From assembly GCF_014138625.1 (NCBI RefSeq), contig NZ_JACJHY010000007.1:1-64000 (forward strand): a stretch of 64,000 nt of DNA. Direction: 5' to 3'. This document shows, piece by piece, positions 8,233 to 17,207 of this stretch; position 1 is the stretch's first letter; each line of letters begins with the position of its first letter. The notes under the pieces are model-generated. The model was not told the origin of the DNA, did no database searches, and saw only the letters and a program-made list of their open reading frames with translations. The translations under genes were made by a program, and so were the position numbers. The DNA comes from Aminobacter ciceronei (GTDB taxonomy: Bacteria > Pseudomonadota > Alphaproteobacteria > Rhizobiales > Rhizobiaceae).

Positions 8233-9122
8233 TTGCTGGCACCAGCCGTGCCACCGCCACAGAGCTTCTCGACGGTGACGGTATCGGGCACGATCTCGGT
8301 CTCGCCAAAGCCATATCTGGCCATGACCTTGGTGACCGTACCGTCCTTCGTCAGGGCAACAAGCCGTTCGTCCCACAACGCCCTCAGATCCTGGTCCTCG
8401 CTGCGAAAGGCGACAGCGGCATATGTTGCCTGTTCATCTGTCGTCACGAAGGGTTTGGCACTCTCCAGTCCCTGAAGCTTGCCGCTCGCAAACAGCCCGA
8501 TTGCGGTGGGAGACGACAGCACCGTCACATCGATGCGGCCAGAGCGCAGCGCCGAGATGTTCGCTTCAATGTCGGGGAACAGCAGCATGTTGCTTTCGAG
8601 CACACCGGCGGCAGTCGCATTCCTGACAGACACGCTGCCGCGCCCGGCACCCATGATGATCTTCTGGCTGACGATGTCCTCGAAGCCATGGATCTGTTTT
8701 GGATTGCCGGCGAGCACGATGGCTGCATCACGCACCTTCAGATCGGGTGCACCGAAGGCGACCTGCCGGCAGCGCTCCGGCGTGATGGACAGACCGGAGG
8801 CCACCGCATCGAAGCGGCCTGCGAGCAGGCCTGGGATCAGGGCCCCGAACTCGGTGACCCTGATGTCGAGCTCCTTGACGCCGAGTTCGGAGAAGGCAGC
8901 CCTCAGCAGGTCCGGATGCCATCCTTTTGCCTCGCCAGTGGCTTCATCGCGAAAACCCCATGGGGTCCGGTTGTGGATGCCGATGACGATCTTGCCTTCG
9001 CGCAGGACACGCTCCTTCGTCGGCTCGGCCAAGGCCGCGCCGCCAGGCAAGACGAAGATCAGCACAATCAATGCGCTCCACATGAGCGCAAACCGCAGGC
9101 GTACAGAACTTCTGAAGGTCAT
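8229..9122 (-). CDS. ABC transporter substrate-binding protein, EhuB-like
   Basis: A 297-residue periplasmic binding protein with a clear signal peptide (hydrophobic ALMWSALIVLIFVLPG ending at ALA-EP). The SBP family 3 fold is visible: GKIVIGIHNRTPWGF, GWHPDLLRAAFSELG, VTEFGALIPGLLAGRFDAVA, then SITPERCRQVAFGAP. The combination TEFG-LIPGL-AGRFD and ITP-RC-QVAF is typical of the ectoine/hydroxyectoine binding protein EhuB group. It is the first gene of a five-gene minus-strand operon. The ligand is likely ectoine-like or a related acylated amino acid; I cannot verify aromatic-cage residues by alignment here. Confidence 0.87.
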   Translation of the reverse strand: MTFRSSVRLRFALMWSALIVLIFVLPGGAALAEPTKERVLREGKIVIGIHNRTPWGFRDEATGEAKGWHPDLLRAAFSELGVKELDIRVTEFGALIPGLLAGRFDAVASGLSITPERCRQVAFGAPDLKVRDAAIVLAGNPKQIHGFEDIVSQKIIMGAGRGSVSVRNATAAGVLESNMLLFPDIEANISALRSGRIDVTVLSSPTAIGLFASGKLQGLESAKPFVTTDEQATYAAVAFRSEDQDLRALWDERLVALTKDGTVTKVMARYGFGETEIVPDTVTVEKLCGGGTAGASK

Positions 9123-9232
9123 TTCTCTCTCCCATTGTTGTAAAAGTTGTGCCGGCGGCCGGCCGATGCAGGCGCGCCTGATGCGTGGCCGCGTGGCATC
9201 GCAGCCTCGCCTCCCGCGATCCGGCAGTGCAT

Positions 9233-9874
9233 TCAGCTTCGCCGTGGATGGCTTTTTGTGACTGTGGTGCTGTTGGACACGGATGGGCGAAGACCGTTGG
9301 TCTCAAGGTCCAGGCCGCCTTCGCCCAATGCCTTGAGGTCCGCCAAGACCGACTGGATTTGCGGCCAGGGGAATGCCGACGTGTCCCCCATGTTCTCGCC
9401 ACCGCCGACGATGATCTTTAGTTTGGCGATCACCCCGGCAAGTGACTGGGCGGGTGTGGTGGCAACAGCGTCGAGGATGTCATCTTCGGCCTCAACGGCT
9501 TGTGCCTCGGCTGCTCGGGCTCGCGAGTATCCGACCTCCCGGTCGAGCTCGTCCCAACGTGCCTGACGATCGATCAGCACCGACGCTTGCGGTGTGCTGT
9601 GCTGGTCGTTCTCAGATTCACCACGGGCTAAGGAAGAAGCCAGTGCGTTCCTGATCCGTATCTCCAGCCGTTGCTGAAGCCGGCACAAAACCACGGCCAT
9701 GTGGTGTGCTTGTTCCCATTCCTGCAGTAGGACAACACACGGGTCGAGGGGCGCTCGCAAACGCACGGGATGTACACTATCGCCAACTGCCCCATCGTCA
9801 TCCACAGCACAGCTCTTCCTTCGTCCCCCTTGGGTGACGAAAGGCAAAGCTGTGGTATTGTCGGAATCAGCCAT
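9233..9874 (-). CDS. Conserved rhizobial hypothetical protein
   Basis: A 213-residue soluble protein of a type common in Mesorhizobium and relatives and without known function. Its features are a low-complexity N-terminus, the segment LLQEWEQAHHMAVVLCRLQQRLE, RQARWDELDREVGYSRARAAEAQAVEAEDDILD with coiled-coil character (shown here by WDELDREVGYSRA), TTPAQSLAGVIAKLKII and FPWPQIQSVLADL near the C-terminus. It stands alone between the transporter operon and the XRE regulator. Codon pattern and family resemblance make it a real gene. A role cannot be proposed. Confidence 0.7.
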   Translation of the reverse strand: MADSDNTTALPFVTQGGRRKSCAVDDDGAVGDSVHPVRLRAPLDPCVVLLQEWEQAHHMAVVLCRLQQRLEIRIRNALASSLARGESENDQHSTPQASVLIDRQARWDELDREVGYSRARAAEAQAVEAEDDILDAVATTPAQSLAGVIAKLKIIVGGGENMGDTSAFPWPQIQSVLADLKALGEGGLDLETNGLRPSVSNSTTVTKSHPRRS

Positions 9875-10009
9875 GATCCGAGCTCCAACCAGCTTAGGTT
9901 TGGTCAGGCTGTATTCGGTGTTCCTGCACCGGATACAGCCGCAGTTCCTTTGATACCGCGAGAGTGAACTACAGTCTCAAGTAACAGCTAGGTAGCACAC
10001 GAGTTTAGA

Positions 10010-10273
10010 TTGATCAATTCGAAATCAGATGATGCCAACGAAATCACCGGAGCCCAAATCCGCGCGGCCCGTGCGCTGGTGCATTGGAGCGCAAAAGAGC
10101 TTGCGAAGACTGCTGGTATTGGCGTTGCAACTGTGAGTCGAGCGGAAGTTGAAGATGGCGCAACATCCCTCACTGCGGCGAACGTGAGGGCCATTCGACA
10201 GGCATTGGAAGCCGCCGGCGTTGAGTTCGTTTCTAAAAACGGCGGCGGCGTGGGTGTTCGTTTTAGAACTTAG
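10010..10273 (+). CDS. XRE-family helix-turn-helix regulator
   Basis: An 87-residue protein that is essentially one Cro/CI-type HTH: GAQIRAARALVHWSAKELA, GIGVATVSRAE and VRAIRQALEAAGVEF followed by a short GVGVRFR tail. This exact architecture (HTH with a terminal EAAGVEFI...GVR) is very common in rhizobial genomes. The frame opens with TTG at 10010 without an obvious ribosome site, so the true start is uncertain. It lies on the plus strand ahead of the peptidase and the Hachiman-like genes, and could control that island; this is inference from position only. Confidence 0.82.
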   Translation: MINSKSDDANEITGAQIRAARALVHWSAKELAKTAGIGVATVSRAEVEDGATSLTAANVRAIRQALEAAGVEFVSKNGGGVGVRFRT

Positions 10274-10562
10274 CGCTGAAGCGATGACCCCTTATCCGGC
10301 TTCGAGCTGGAAGAGGGGCGCATAGTCTGCATTCCCTGGCCACCAGCGCGCTGCAAGCGAAAAGTCAGCAACGCGCCCCACATCGGACATTCCGCGTGTG
10401 ATCAAAGACGTTCGAAAGCTGCCATACATTCTGCTTTGCCTGCTGGATTGTAGCCCTATAACTGGTCCTCGCGGTCAAGCAACGGTCAGCTCCGGGATCC
10501 ATTGTTCGCGCCGTGACCAAAGTTACCCGGAACGTCTCAGGCGGCCCTGTTAAGGTGGCAGA

Positions 10563-11918
10563 ATGATCGATAATCCGTATGCCCGCTGGCTGAGTGAAGA
10601 CAACGACAAGTGTCTTCCGGTGATCGAACAGGCTGGCATCTTCGGCATCCTTGCGGCAGTGGGGAGTCAGGTTCGGGGAGTGCTTGGCGATGGACCCACG
10701 CCTTTGATGTCCGCTCTCGATCTTGAGCAGATCCAGGTGGCGGACTACGCCGGCTTTGACGGGTTCGACGAAGCGCAGGCCACTGAGATCCGAAAATTCC
10801 AAAAGCAGTCGCCGGTCCGCGCGGAGGAAATGCTCTTTCTGGGTTTGCGATCATTGTTCCAGTTCACGTGGCCAGAGCCGCGGAATGAAGAAGACATCCG
10901 CTACGCGGCCGCGTTCGACTTTGTCCTCAATCAGGTGTTGACGACGTGGGTAGGTGAGATCGCGGGCCGGTTCTCGTCTGCGGAAGGTCTTCTGCCTTAC
11001 TGGGGGCGGCTTGCCTTCCTGCGGGTGATGGTCAACTTGCCGACGGAGAACGTCGCGCGGTTCGGGCTAGACAAGGTAGCCGTCGCGCTCGTGAAGAAGG
11101 CCAAGTTCAATGCGACCACGTGGGGGTTCGATGAGAGGCATGTCATTGCGCTGAACTACGCACTTGAGCCAATTCTAAAGCAGCTCAACCGATACCTCCT
11201 TCACTACCACTCCACCCAGAAGATGGCTGGGCCGGCAAGGCTCTCGCGTGCATGGCGCGGGATCGTGCCGATAGTACTGCACTTCTGGTCAGACGTTGTG
11301 GCGACGAAGCTCGTCGAGCCTTCGGTTGTGCTTTATGGCGAGGACATGGCGGTAATGCTACACAACCTGACTAGCGATCAGGTAGACTTCATTGTCAGTC
11401 ATGAGCTCGGCCACGTCGCCCTCAACCATCCGAAGCGTTTTCAGGCTGCAAAGGAAATGGGTGGAGACGTCACCACGGTTCGGCACGAATTTGAATTTGG
11501 AGCCGACACATTCGCCTTAGGCCTGATGCGTTCAAGACTGATCGGTCGCATGAAGCAAATAGGTAGCGACGATCGGCAGCCAAATGCGAATAATAATCTC
11601 AAGACTGACGTGGCGTTCGAGTTGCACGAGCACCAGCGTGCCCTTGGTGCGGCCTACCTACTGTTTATCTACATGGACTTTATCCAGCGAGCTGGGGAGC
11701 TGGTTAGGGATAGGTTGGGTAACCGGGTGCCGTTCTTGGAGCGCATGGACACACATCCGCGGGCCAATGAGCGCCTGAGGCGACTGGAGCTAATAAACGC
11801 CGGCGAGCACCTCTATACGAGCACGCTGCAACGCTATGCGCGTGATTTCTTCGATACCGTTCTAGATCACGTGCAGTCACTCAGTGACGAGGAGCTTCTG
11901 GCGAGTCTTGCTGCATAG
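10563..11918 (+). CDS. Zinc metallopeptidase (HExxH) of unknown family
   Basis: A 451-residue protein with a gluzincin-like active site: HELGH at residues 280-284 (two His ligands and the catalytic Glu) and, about 25 residues on, EFEFGAD at 309-315, giving the downstream acidic ligand in an E-x-x-x-x-A-D context reminiscent of M48 peptidases. The N-terminal 250 residues are helical and unrecognised. No signal peptide or convincing membrane helix is seen, so a cytoplasmic enzyme is likely. It lies 290 bp after the XRE gene and 620 bp before the nuclease/helicase pair, so membership in a defence module is possible but unproven. The catalytic call is good; the biological role is unknown. Confidence 0.75.
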   Translation: MIDNPYARWLSEDNDKCLPVIEQAGIFGILAAVGSQVRGVLGDGPTPLMSALDLEQIQVADYAGFDGFDEAQATEIRKFQKQSPVRAEEMLFLGLRSLFQFTWPEPRNEEDIRYAAAFDFVLNQVLTTWVGEIAGRFSSAEGLLPYWGRLAFLRVMVNLPTENVARFGLDKVAVALVKKAKFNATTWGFDERHVIALNYALEPILKQLNRYLLHYHSTQKMAGPARLSRAWRGIVPIVLHFWSDVVATKLVEPSVVLYGEDMAVMLHNLTSDQVDFIVSHELGHVALNHPKRFQAAKEMGGDVTTVRHEFEFGADTFALGLMRSRLIGRMKQIGSDDRQPNANNNLKTDVAFELHEHQRALGAAYLLFIYMDFIQRAGELVRDRLGNRVPFLERMDTHPRANERLRRLELINAGEHLYTSTLQRYARDFFDTVLDHVQSLSDEELLASLAA

Positions 11919-12539
11919 AGCAGCCGCCAGAATGCACACTCGGTCGCTTACGATCGGCAAGTCAGCTTACGTCGCGAACCGGCCTCACGTGCGATAAGTA
12001 GCGAGGGCGAACCTGCCCGCCATCCGCCTTGATTTCAAAAGCGGGAGCATGTGAGGTGAACACATATGTGCATGGCCGGTCGGGTAAGCTGTTCAACCAC
12101 GACCGAGCTCGCCAGTCTGCAAAGCGCCCCAGTTCAGCCAATCAACTTCCTAAAGCCGACATTCCACATCCCCCGGTCCGGCCAAGCTATCAGGAGCCGT
12201 GTCGTAATCAGCCGCTGGAAACACAAGCGCACACAGTCTGTGTGTATGTCCCGGCTGGACGCCGCTTCAATCCGGACTGGGCGTATCGCTATGGGTCCGA
12301 GGCCCCTCCTTGGTGAGGCTTAATCTTCACAACCAATGGGAAGAGTAGAAGCAAGTGCGCATCTGTTCGGGCGATCTTGCCGTGCCACTCGACTTTGAGC
12401 GAGGGCAACGCTACGGAACTCAGTGGAATGATCCAGAAGCCGTCGTTTAGCAATGCACTACCAAAATAGTAAGGTATACCTCCCGCCCAAGGGATTGCTT
12501 GTACAATTACAGCAACAACAAGAACATTGAACGTGAAAC
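11919..12539. other. 621-bp intergenic region before the nuclease/helicase pair
   Basis: No gene is supported here. The first half is moderately GC-rich with short frames that resemble nothing I know. The second half (about 12330-12539) is richer in A and T and is the likely promoter region of the nuclease gene. A minus-strand frame at 12289-12561 could encode a 90-residue protein with one or two hydrophobic segments, but it overlaps the nuclease start by 22 bp and has no clear ribosome site. Confidence 0.4.
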
Positions 12540-13487
12540 ATGCATACCGAAGCGCCGCCACTCGAAGTTATTAATACATGGTTGAAGGCATATCCGACCA
12601 TCAAGGGACGGTATGGCCATATTCTGCTCGAGCAGCAGGCGCCGGGAGATGACAGCATCCGTGAGGGCCTGCGACCATATTTTGAATCCGCGCACGCCGA
12701 TGCCAGACAGAAGTTCCACGCATATGCTGGAATGAGCCTGCATCCGGATGCCGGTTCGCCCGGATGTGACGCAAAGTACCCAAACTGCCTCCATCCCACT
12801 ACCAGACGTGGCCTATTTGGAGAGGTAATTTCAGGCATGATGGCCGAAGCGATGGATTTCGTAGGCGAGCACGAATGGGTTGTGCCCGTTTTCCTCTTTC
12901 GAAACCACGAGGATGTTAGGCTGTTTATCTATAACCTTTCGCGCGATTCATCGCTAAAGCGGCAGCAATTCGGTAGAAAGGGCGATGATTTCATCGGTGT
13001 AGTGATCAATGACGAAGGCACCGTAACGCGCTTTATCGCCGGGGAGGCGAAGTGGCGGAAGACGTGGACCCCCTCGGTCCTCGACATCGTGATGCTGGGC
13101 GATAAAATTGATGATCCGGCAGGGTCAGGTGTGAAGGTTCATAATGGGAAAGGCGTCTGGTTTGAAATCAATCGGTCCGTCGATGTCCCAATGGGCGTAC
13201 GGCAGCTGCAGGAAATTCTGCAGGAGCTGGCACCGGATGAGTACGCAGACGTAATTCTGTCCCTCGACAGGATTCTTCAGTTAGAAAATCCTGATCCGGT
13301 CGACAGAACCGACGTGATCCTTCTGGCAGGCGGCAGTGCCGCCTCGCGAAACGTTGGGGAGTCTCTTCTGGACTGGGAGAACAAGCCCATAGAGCACACA
13401 AAGGATAGAGACCTCCAGGTTGTTGAGATCATTCTATCTGACGGTGATTCGCTCATCGACGCCTTGTACGAAGGCATGTGGCCGTAA
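12540..13487 (+). CDS. hamA: HamA-like (DUF1837-type) PD-(D/E)XK nuclease, Hachiman-like defence
   Basis: A 315-residue soluble protein. A nuclease core can be read as a conserved Glu in RRGLFGEVISGMMAEAM, an Asp in RKGDDFIGVV (D149/D150) and E169-A-K171 in RFIAGEAKW, the E...D...ExK order of PD-(D/E)XK enzymes. HamA proteins of Hachiman antiphage systems show the same G-E-x-x-E, G-x-D and G-E-A-K pattern. The gene sits 9 bp upstream of a large SF2 helicase gene, exactly the hamA-hamB arrangement. In Hachiman the helicase senses damaged or aberrant DNA and releases the nuclease, which degrades cellular DNA. This copy looks divergent, so it may be a subfamily or a related two-gene system. Confidence 0.65.
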   Translation: MHTEAPPLEVINTWLKAYPTIKGRYGHILLEQQAPGDDSIREGLRPYFESAHADARQKFHAYAGMSLHPDAGSPGCDAKYPNCLHPTTRRGLFGEVISGMMAEAMDFVGEHEWVVPVFLFRNHEDVRLFIYNLSRDSSLKRQQFGRKGDDFIGVVINDEGTVTRFIAGEAKWRKTWTPSVLDIVMLGDKIDDPAGSGVKVHNGKGVWFEINRSVDVPMGVRQLQEILQELAPDEYADVILSLDRILQLENPDPVDRTDVILLAGGSAASRNVGESLLDWENKPIEHTKDRDLQVVEIILSDGDSLIDALYEGMWP

Positions 13488-13496
13488 GGGGAGCAG

Positions 13497-16400
13497 ATGC
13501 CAACCAGGGACGCAGAGCGAGTTGCCATTGCAAACAGGACCCGAAGCTCATTGGGCCAAAATCAGATCCTGACGGCAAGACAGGCTCGTGCTTTCGTCCG
13601 CTCAATCCAAACCACCTGGCAGGTCGGCACGATCCAATGGTCAGAAAATGATTCCGCGGAAACCTTGGATGAAGCATACAGGCTCCTTCATGCAGGCGAC
13701 GTTCTTCAGACCGTTGCGGGAGGCAGCGCTGCAGACGCAGCACTGGCATTCCGCCGCGCAGGCGAACTCTTTGAGTGGCTTGCCCGATCCAACGACAGTC
13801 TCAGAGAGGTTGTACCCCTCGCTCTCTTCGCTGCCGGCGCTTACCAATTGGGCGGCCTCCCGGCCATGGCAGCGGGGCTTCTAAGCCAGAGCAGGGTAGA
13901 GAATGACGGATTACTGCTCTTTGCTGACTTTCTGAGTGCGAATTTTGACAACGTCATAGAGCGTGTCGCCGCGTTCTGGCAGACAAACCCGGAACTAACG
14001 GTGCGGGAAGCTGGTGCGGGCTTTTTTGTTAAAGATCCCGGCACCGATCTCTCATGGCTGGCTACAGTCGAACTCGTGAGATCGGTGGGGCTCGGAGCAA
14101 ACAGTCTGCGTATCGGTGACCATGAAAGGTTAAACGCCGCGATCCTTCATCTGCGCCAGGTCGAGCTGTTTCTGGTGCGATACGCTCCAGAAGATGTAGC
14201 AATGCTCGCCTTCTTCATCCGGTCGGCCGCAGAGCGGTATTCCAAAGCAAGCATCTATCGGCCGTTACGCCAGCTGGCCGATTTCACGCCTGCGTATCTC
14301 GACTATCTGAACGGCTTCGCCCGCAGACAGTATGCCCAGGGGCGTGGAGTGCTGTGGCAATCCCAACAACAGGGTATAGAGCGCCTTCTCCAGAATTCAT
14401 CGTTTGCGCTTTGCACACCCACCGGATCAGGCAAGACGCTTGTCGCCAATCTAGCGATCGTCAAGGAACTCCTTCTTGTTGCGGACGGACGTGTCGCACC
14501 TCTTGCACTCTACATCGTACCATCAAGGGCACTCGCAGGGGAGGTCGAAGCCAAACTGAACGCCGAGCTCGGTCGCGAATTTATCGTCACGGGGCTTTAT
14601 GGAGGGGCGGACTGGGGTATCACGGATGCTTGGTTTACAGCGGATCAACCCACCGTATTAATCGCCACGGTTGAAAAGGCAGATGCTCTGATGCGCTACC
14701 TGGGGCCAATGCTTGTCGCACGCCTCAAGCTCCTTTTGGTGGACGAGGCACACCAAGTCGTCATCGACGATACCGTTTATGAACAGGAAAGTCTCGCCGA
14801 GCATACGAACCGTGCCGTTCGCCTGGAAACGTTCATTTCTAGGACTCTCGCGCGTAAGCCGGATATTGTCCGTGTCGCCCTGACCGCCGTGGCGGGCGGT
14901 GCAGCAGACCCCGTTGCAAAATGGATTGAGGGTAATCCTGATGCCACCGCTGTCGGGTCCTACTACCGCAGCACCCGGCAGGCTATCGGTATCTTGGAAG
15001 TGCGCCCAAACGCGGCGCCGGAAATTCTCTTCGACATGCTGAACGACCGTATATTGGCGGTGCGCGGCCGTGCCCAGAATGTATACATGCGGCTTCGTAT
15101 CCCACAGATGCCGCAGCCCCTTGCGCGCATTCGGGGCAGTCTCAATCATTGTACGCAGCTGGCGATCCTGTGGACTGCTCTCCATCTGGTTGAAGGAGAG
15201 CGGCGAATTCTGGTTTCAGTAGCCCAGAGCCCAGAGGACACAATTAGATGGTATGCCGAGGCGTTCTCGCTGAATGGCTGGGAGGACGCACCACCTTTCA
15301 CACCGCCGGCCGACGGACCGGATGCCGAGCTGTTCCGTACGACGAGGATGGTCTGTGCCGATTACTGTGGCGTGGAGTCTCACGAGCTGACGCTCCTGGA
15401 TCGAGGAATTGCCACCAACCACGGCCAGATGCCCCAGCGCCTGCGGCGCATGATGGTAGCGCTGATCGAGCGGTCAATCTGCCGGATTACCATTGCGACA
15501 GCCACGCTAACCGAAGGTGTGAACCTGCCGTTCGATCTTATCCTCCTGCCGTCGGTAATCAGGAGCTCCTTTGACGTTGCAACTGGGCAGCGAACCGAGC
15601 ACCCAATGTCCACAGCCGAGTTCCGCAACCTTGCTGGACGTGCAGGACGCCCAGGCGCCGCTAAAGGGATGGAGGGCATAACGCTTGTTGTCCTGCCAGC
15701 TGCCGTGTGGACAACCGCTCCGGGACAAAGGCGAACGCAACAGAACCAAGTGATCGCTAGGCGGGCGGAGTACGATCGCCTGTTCGCACGTCTTAGTGCT
15801 GAAGCCGCGGGCGGTGGCGAGCACAATAGTCCTTTGTCAGTGCTGCTGAAATCAATCCGCCAGCGTGCCGTGCAGCTGGGTGTATCGACGGCAGCCGATT
15901 TCACCGACTGGCTCGAAACTGCGGCTCCACTGATGGTATCACCGGCAGCGGGAACAGCTTCTCCCGCCGCCGGAGCCCGTCTCGCCGACAGCATAGATGA
16001 GTTGGACGGTATGATACTGTCCGCTATTGAGGAGGTTCAAAGCCTCCAGCCGGCACAGCTAACAGCTGCGCAGCTGGAAGCAACTCTGACAAATGTATGG
16101 CAAAACACATTCTCGCGTGTCGCTGCCGCTTACGAAGACTGGATGGAGCGCGCATTTATCCAGCGAGGGAAAGGCCTTGTGGAAACTGTTTATCCCGACT
16201 CGCAGGAGCGAAAGCGTCTCTACACCTATGGCTACACTCCATGCATCGGCCAGCGTTTCCGGCCGGCGGCTGAACTGCTGATCGATGTGCTGCACTATAC
16301 GGACCGCTACGGCGCCATGCAGAGCGATGATCGTCTGGCGATATTCCATCAGCTCGGAAACATCGTTGCCGATGATCGGGGCTTCGGGTTCTCCATCAGG

Positions 16401-17114
16401 GACACTGTGACCGGGCGCAATCTTTTTGAGCGGTGGCATGAAGTACTTGCGTGGTGGATGGCAGCCACGGATGCTCCCCAGCCACCTGTTAACGATCTTC
16501 GGTCATGGCAGATTTTTGTGGCTGACAATCTGGAATTCAGGCTTGGAGTGGCCATCGGCGCTGCTGTTGCACAGCGATGGTCTGAAGAAAACCCTGACCC
16601 TTTCGCCACGCCGAATCTGGCCACCTGGCGTCAGACGTCGGACCTGCCCTGGTTTGCATTCTGGGCCAAAGAACTACTCCGTTGGGGAACGCTTGACCCT
16701 TTTGTTGCTTTTACCATGTCCCAAGGGATCGCCAGGTCACGTGATGATATGGGCATTCTGAGAACCGAATTCCTCGACTGGATGCACCAACGTGAGGACT
16801 TTGATCCGAAGGACAGCGAAGCACTGATCGACCCGCAGAATTTCCTGCAGTGGGCGCGCGGTCGGACATCTGCTGCCACCGACAAACCGCGGTTCAGGTC
16901 ACTGCCCGCCGATCTCGAGGGAACAGACGGTCGCAATGGCCAATATTCCGTTATCCCCATTGAAAGGCCTGATCTCATCCAGTGGATCGATCCGGCTGGA
17001 TATCAGCTCGCTGTTTCCGCTCGCAGCCGCCTTCTGCGGAGTCCAGAGATCTTCCGGTACGACTTCCAGCTTGGAGCGGCAGGTCACCACCCAGAGGTAA
17101 CCAGGACTTTCTGA
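13497..17114 (+). CDS. hamB: SF2 DEAH helicase, HamB-like (Hachiman-like defence)
   Basis: A 1205-residue helicase. The first 300 residues are helical and repeat-like. Walker A CTPTGSGKT lies near residue 306 and motif II LLVDEAH near 415. Motif III may be LTAVAGG, and the motif VI region NLAGRAGRPG lies near 710, which points to a Ski2/HamB-like SF2 group. The remaining 450 residues are unassigned. The start at 13497 follows a good AGGGGAG ribosome site and comes 9 bp after the nuclease stop, so the two are one operon. Length and partner fit HamB. The motor function is certain; the Hachiman label is strong inference. Confidence 0.75.
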   Translation: MPTRDAERVAIANRTRSSLGQNQILTARQARAFVRSIQTTWQVGTIQWSENDSAETLDEAYRLLHAGDVLQTVAGGSAADAALAFRRAGELFEWLARSNDSLREVVPLALFAAGAYQLGGLPAMAAGLLSQSRVENDGLLLFADFLSANFDNVIERVAAFWQTNPELTVREAGAGFFVKDPGTDLSWLATVELVRSVGLGANSLRIGDHERLNAAILHLRQVELFLVRYAPEDVAMLAFFIRSAAERYSKASIYRPLRQLADFTPAYLDYLNGFARRQYAQGRGVLWQSQQQGIERLLQNSSFALCTPTGSGKTLVANLAIVKELLLVADGRVAPLALYIVPSRALAGEVEAKLNAELGREFIVTGLYGGADWGITDAWFTADQPTVLIATVEKADALMRYLGPMLVARLKLLLVDEAHQVVIDDTVYEQESLAEHTNRAVRLETFISRTLARKPDIVRVALTAVAGGAADPVAKWIEGNPDATAVGSYYRSTRQAIGILEVRPNAAPEILFDMLNDRILAVRGRAQNVYMRLRIPQMPQPLARIRGSLNHCTQLAILWTALHLVEGERRILVSVAQSPEDTIRWYAEAFSLNGWEDAPPFTPPADGPDAELFRTTRMVCADYCGVESHELTLLDRGIATNHGQMPQRLRRMMVALIERSICRITIATATLTEGVNLPFDLILLPSVIRSSFDVATGQRTEHPMSTAEFRNLAGRAGRPGAAKGMEGITLVVLPAAVWTTAPGQRRTQQNQVIARRAEYDRLFARLSAEAAGGGEHNSPLSVLLKSIRQRAVQLGVSTAADFTDWLETAAPLMVSPAAGTASPAAGARLADSIDELDGMILSAIEEVQSLQPAQLTAAQLEATLTNVWQNTFSRVAAAYEDWMERAFIQRGKGLVETVYPDSQERKRLYTYGYTPCIGQRFRPAAELLIDVLHYTDRYGAMQSDDRLAIFHQLGNIVADDRGFGFSIRDTVTGRNLFERWHEVLAWWMAATDAPQPPVNDLRSWQIFVADNLEFRLGVAIGAAVAQRWSEENPDPFATPNLATWRQTSDLPWFAFWAKELLRWGTLDPFVAFTMSQGIARSRDDMGILRTEFLDWMHQREDFDPKDSEALIDPQNFLQWARGRTSAATDKPRFRSLPADLEGTDGRNGQYSVIPIERPDLIQWIDPAGYQLAVSARSRLLRSPEIFRYDFQLGAAGHHPEVTRTF

Positions 17115-17207
17115 CATGTTCGGAGGACACCTGCTTTTTCAAAGCCAAACCCGCTGATGGTTTCCGCCACTGCTGAACGCCTGCGGTTATCGAATTTGAA
17201 CGCGCGC

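Noticed and set aside
13497-17114. Helicase considered as part of a restriction, Zorya or DISARM system
   Set aside because: No methylase, motor-protein pair or DISARM partner genes are nearby; the two-gene layout with a G-E-A-K nuclease fits Hachiman best.
17115-17207. Possible terminator between the convergent helicase and Argonaute genes (AAACC/GGTTT near 17147-17164)
   Set aside because: A 5-bp AT-containing stem is too weak to call.
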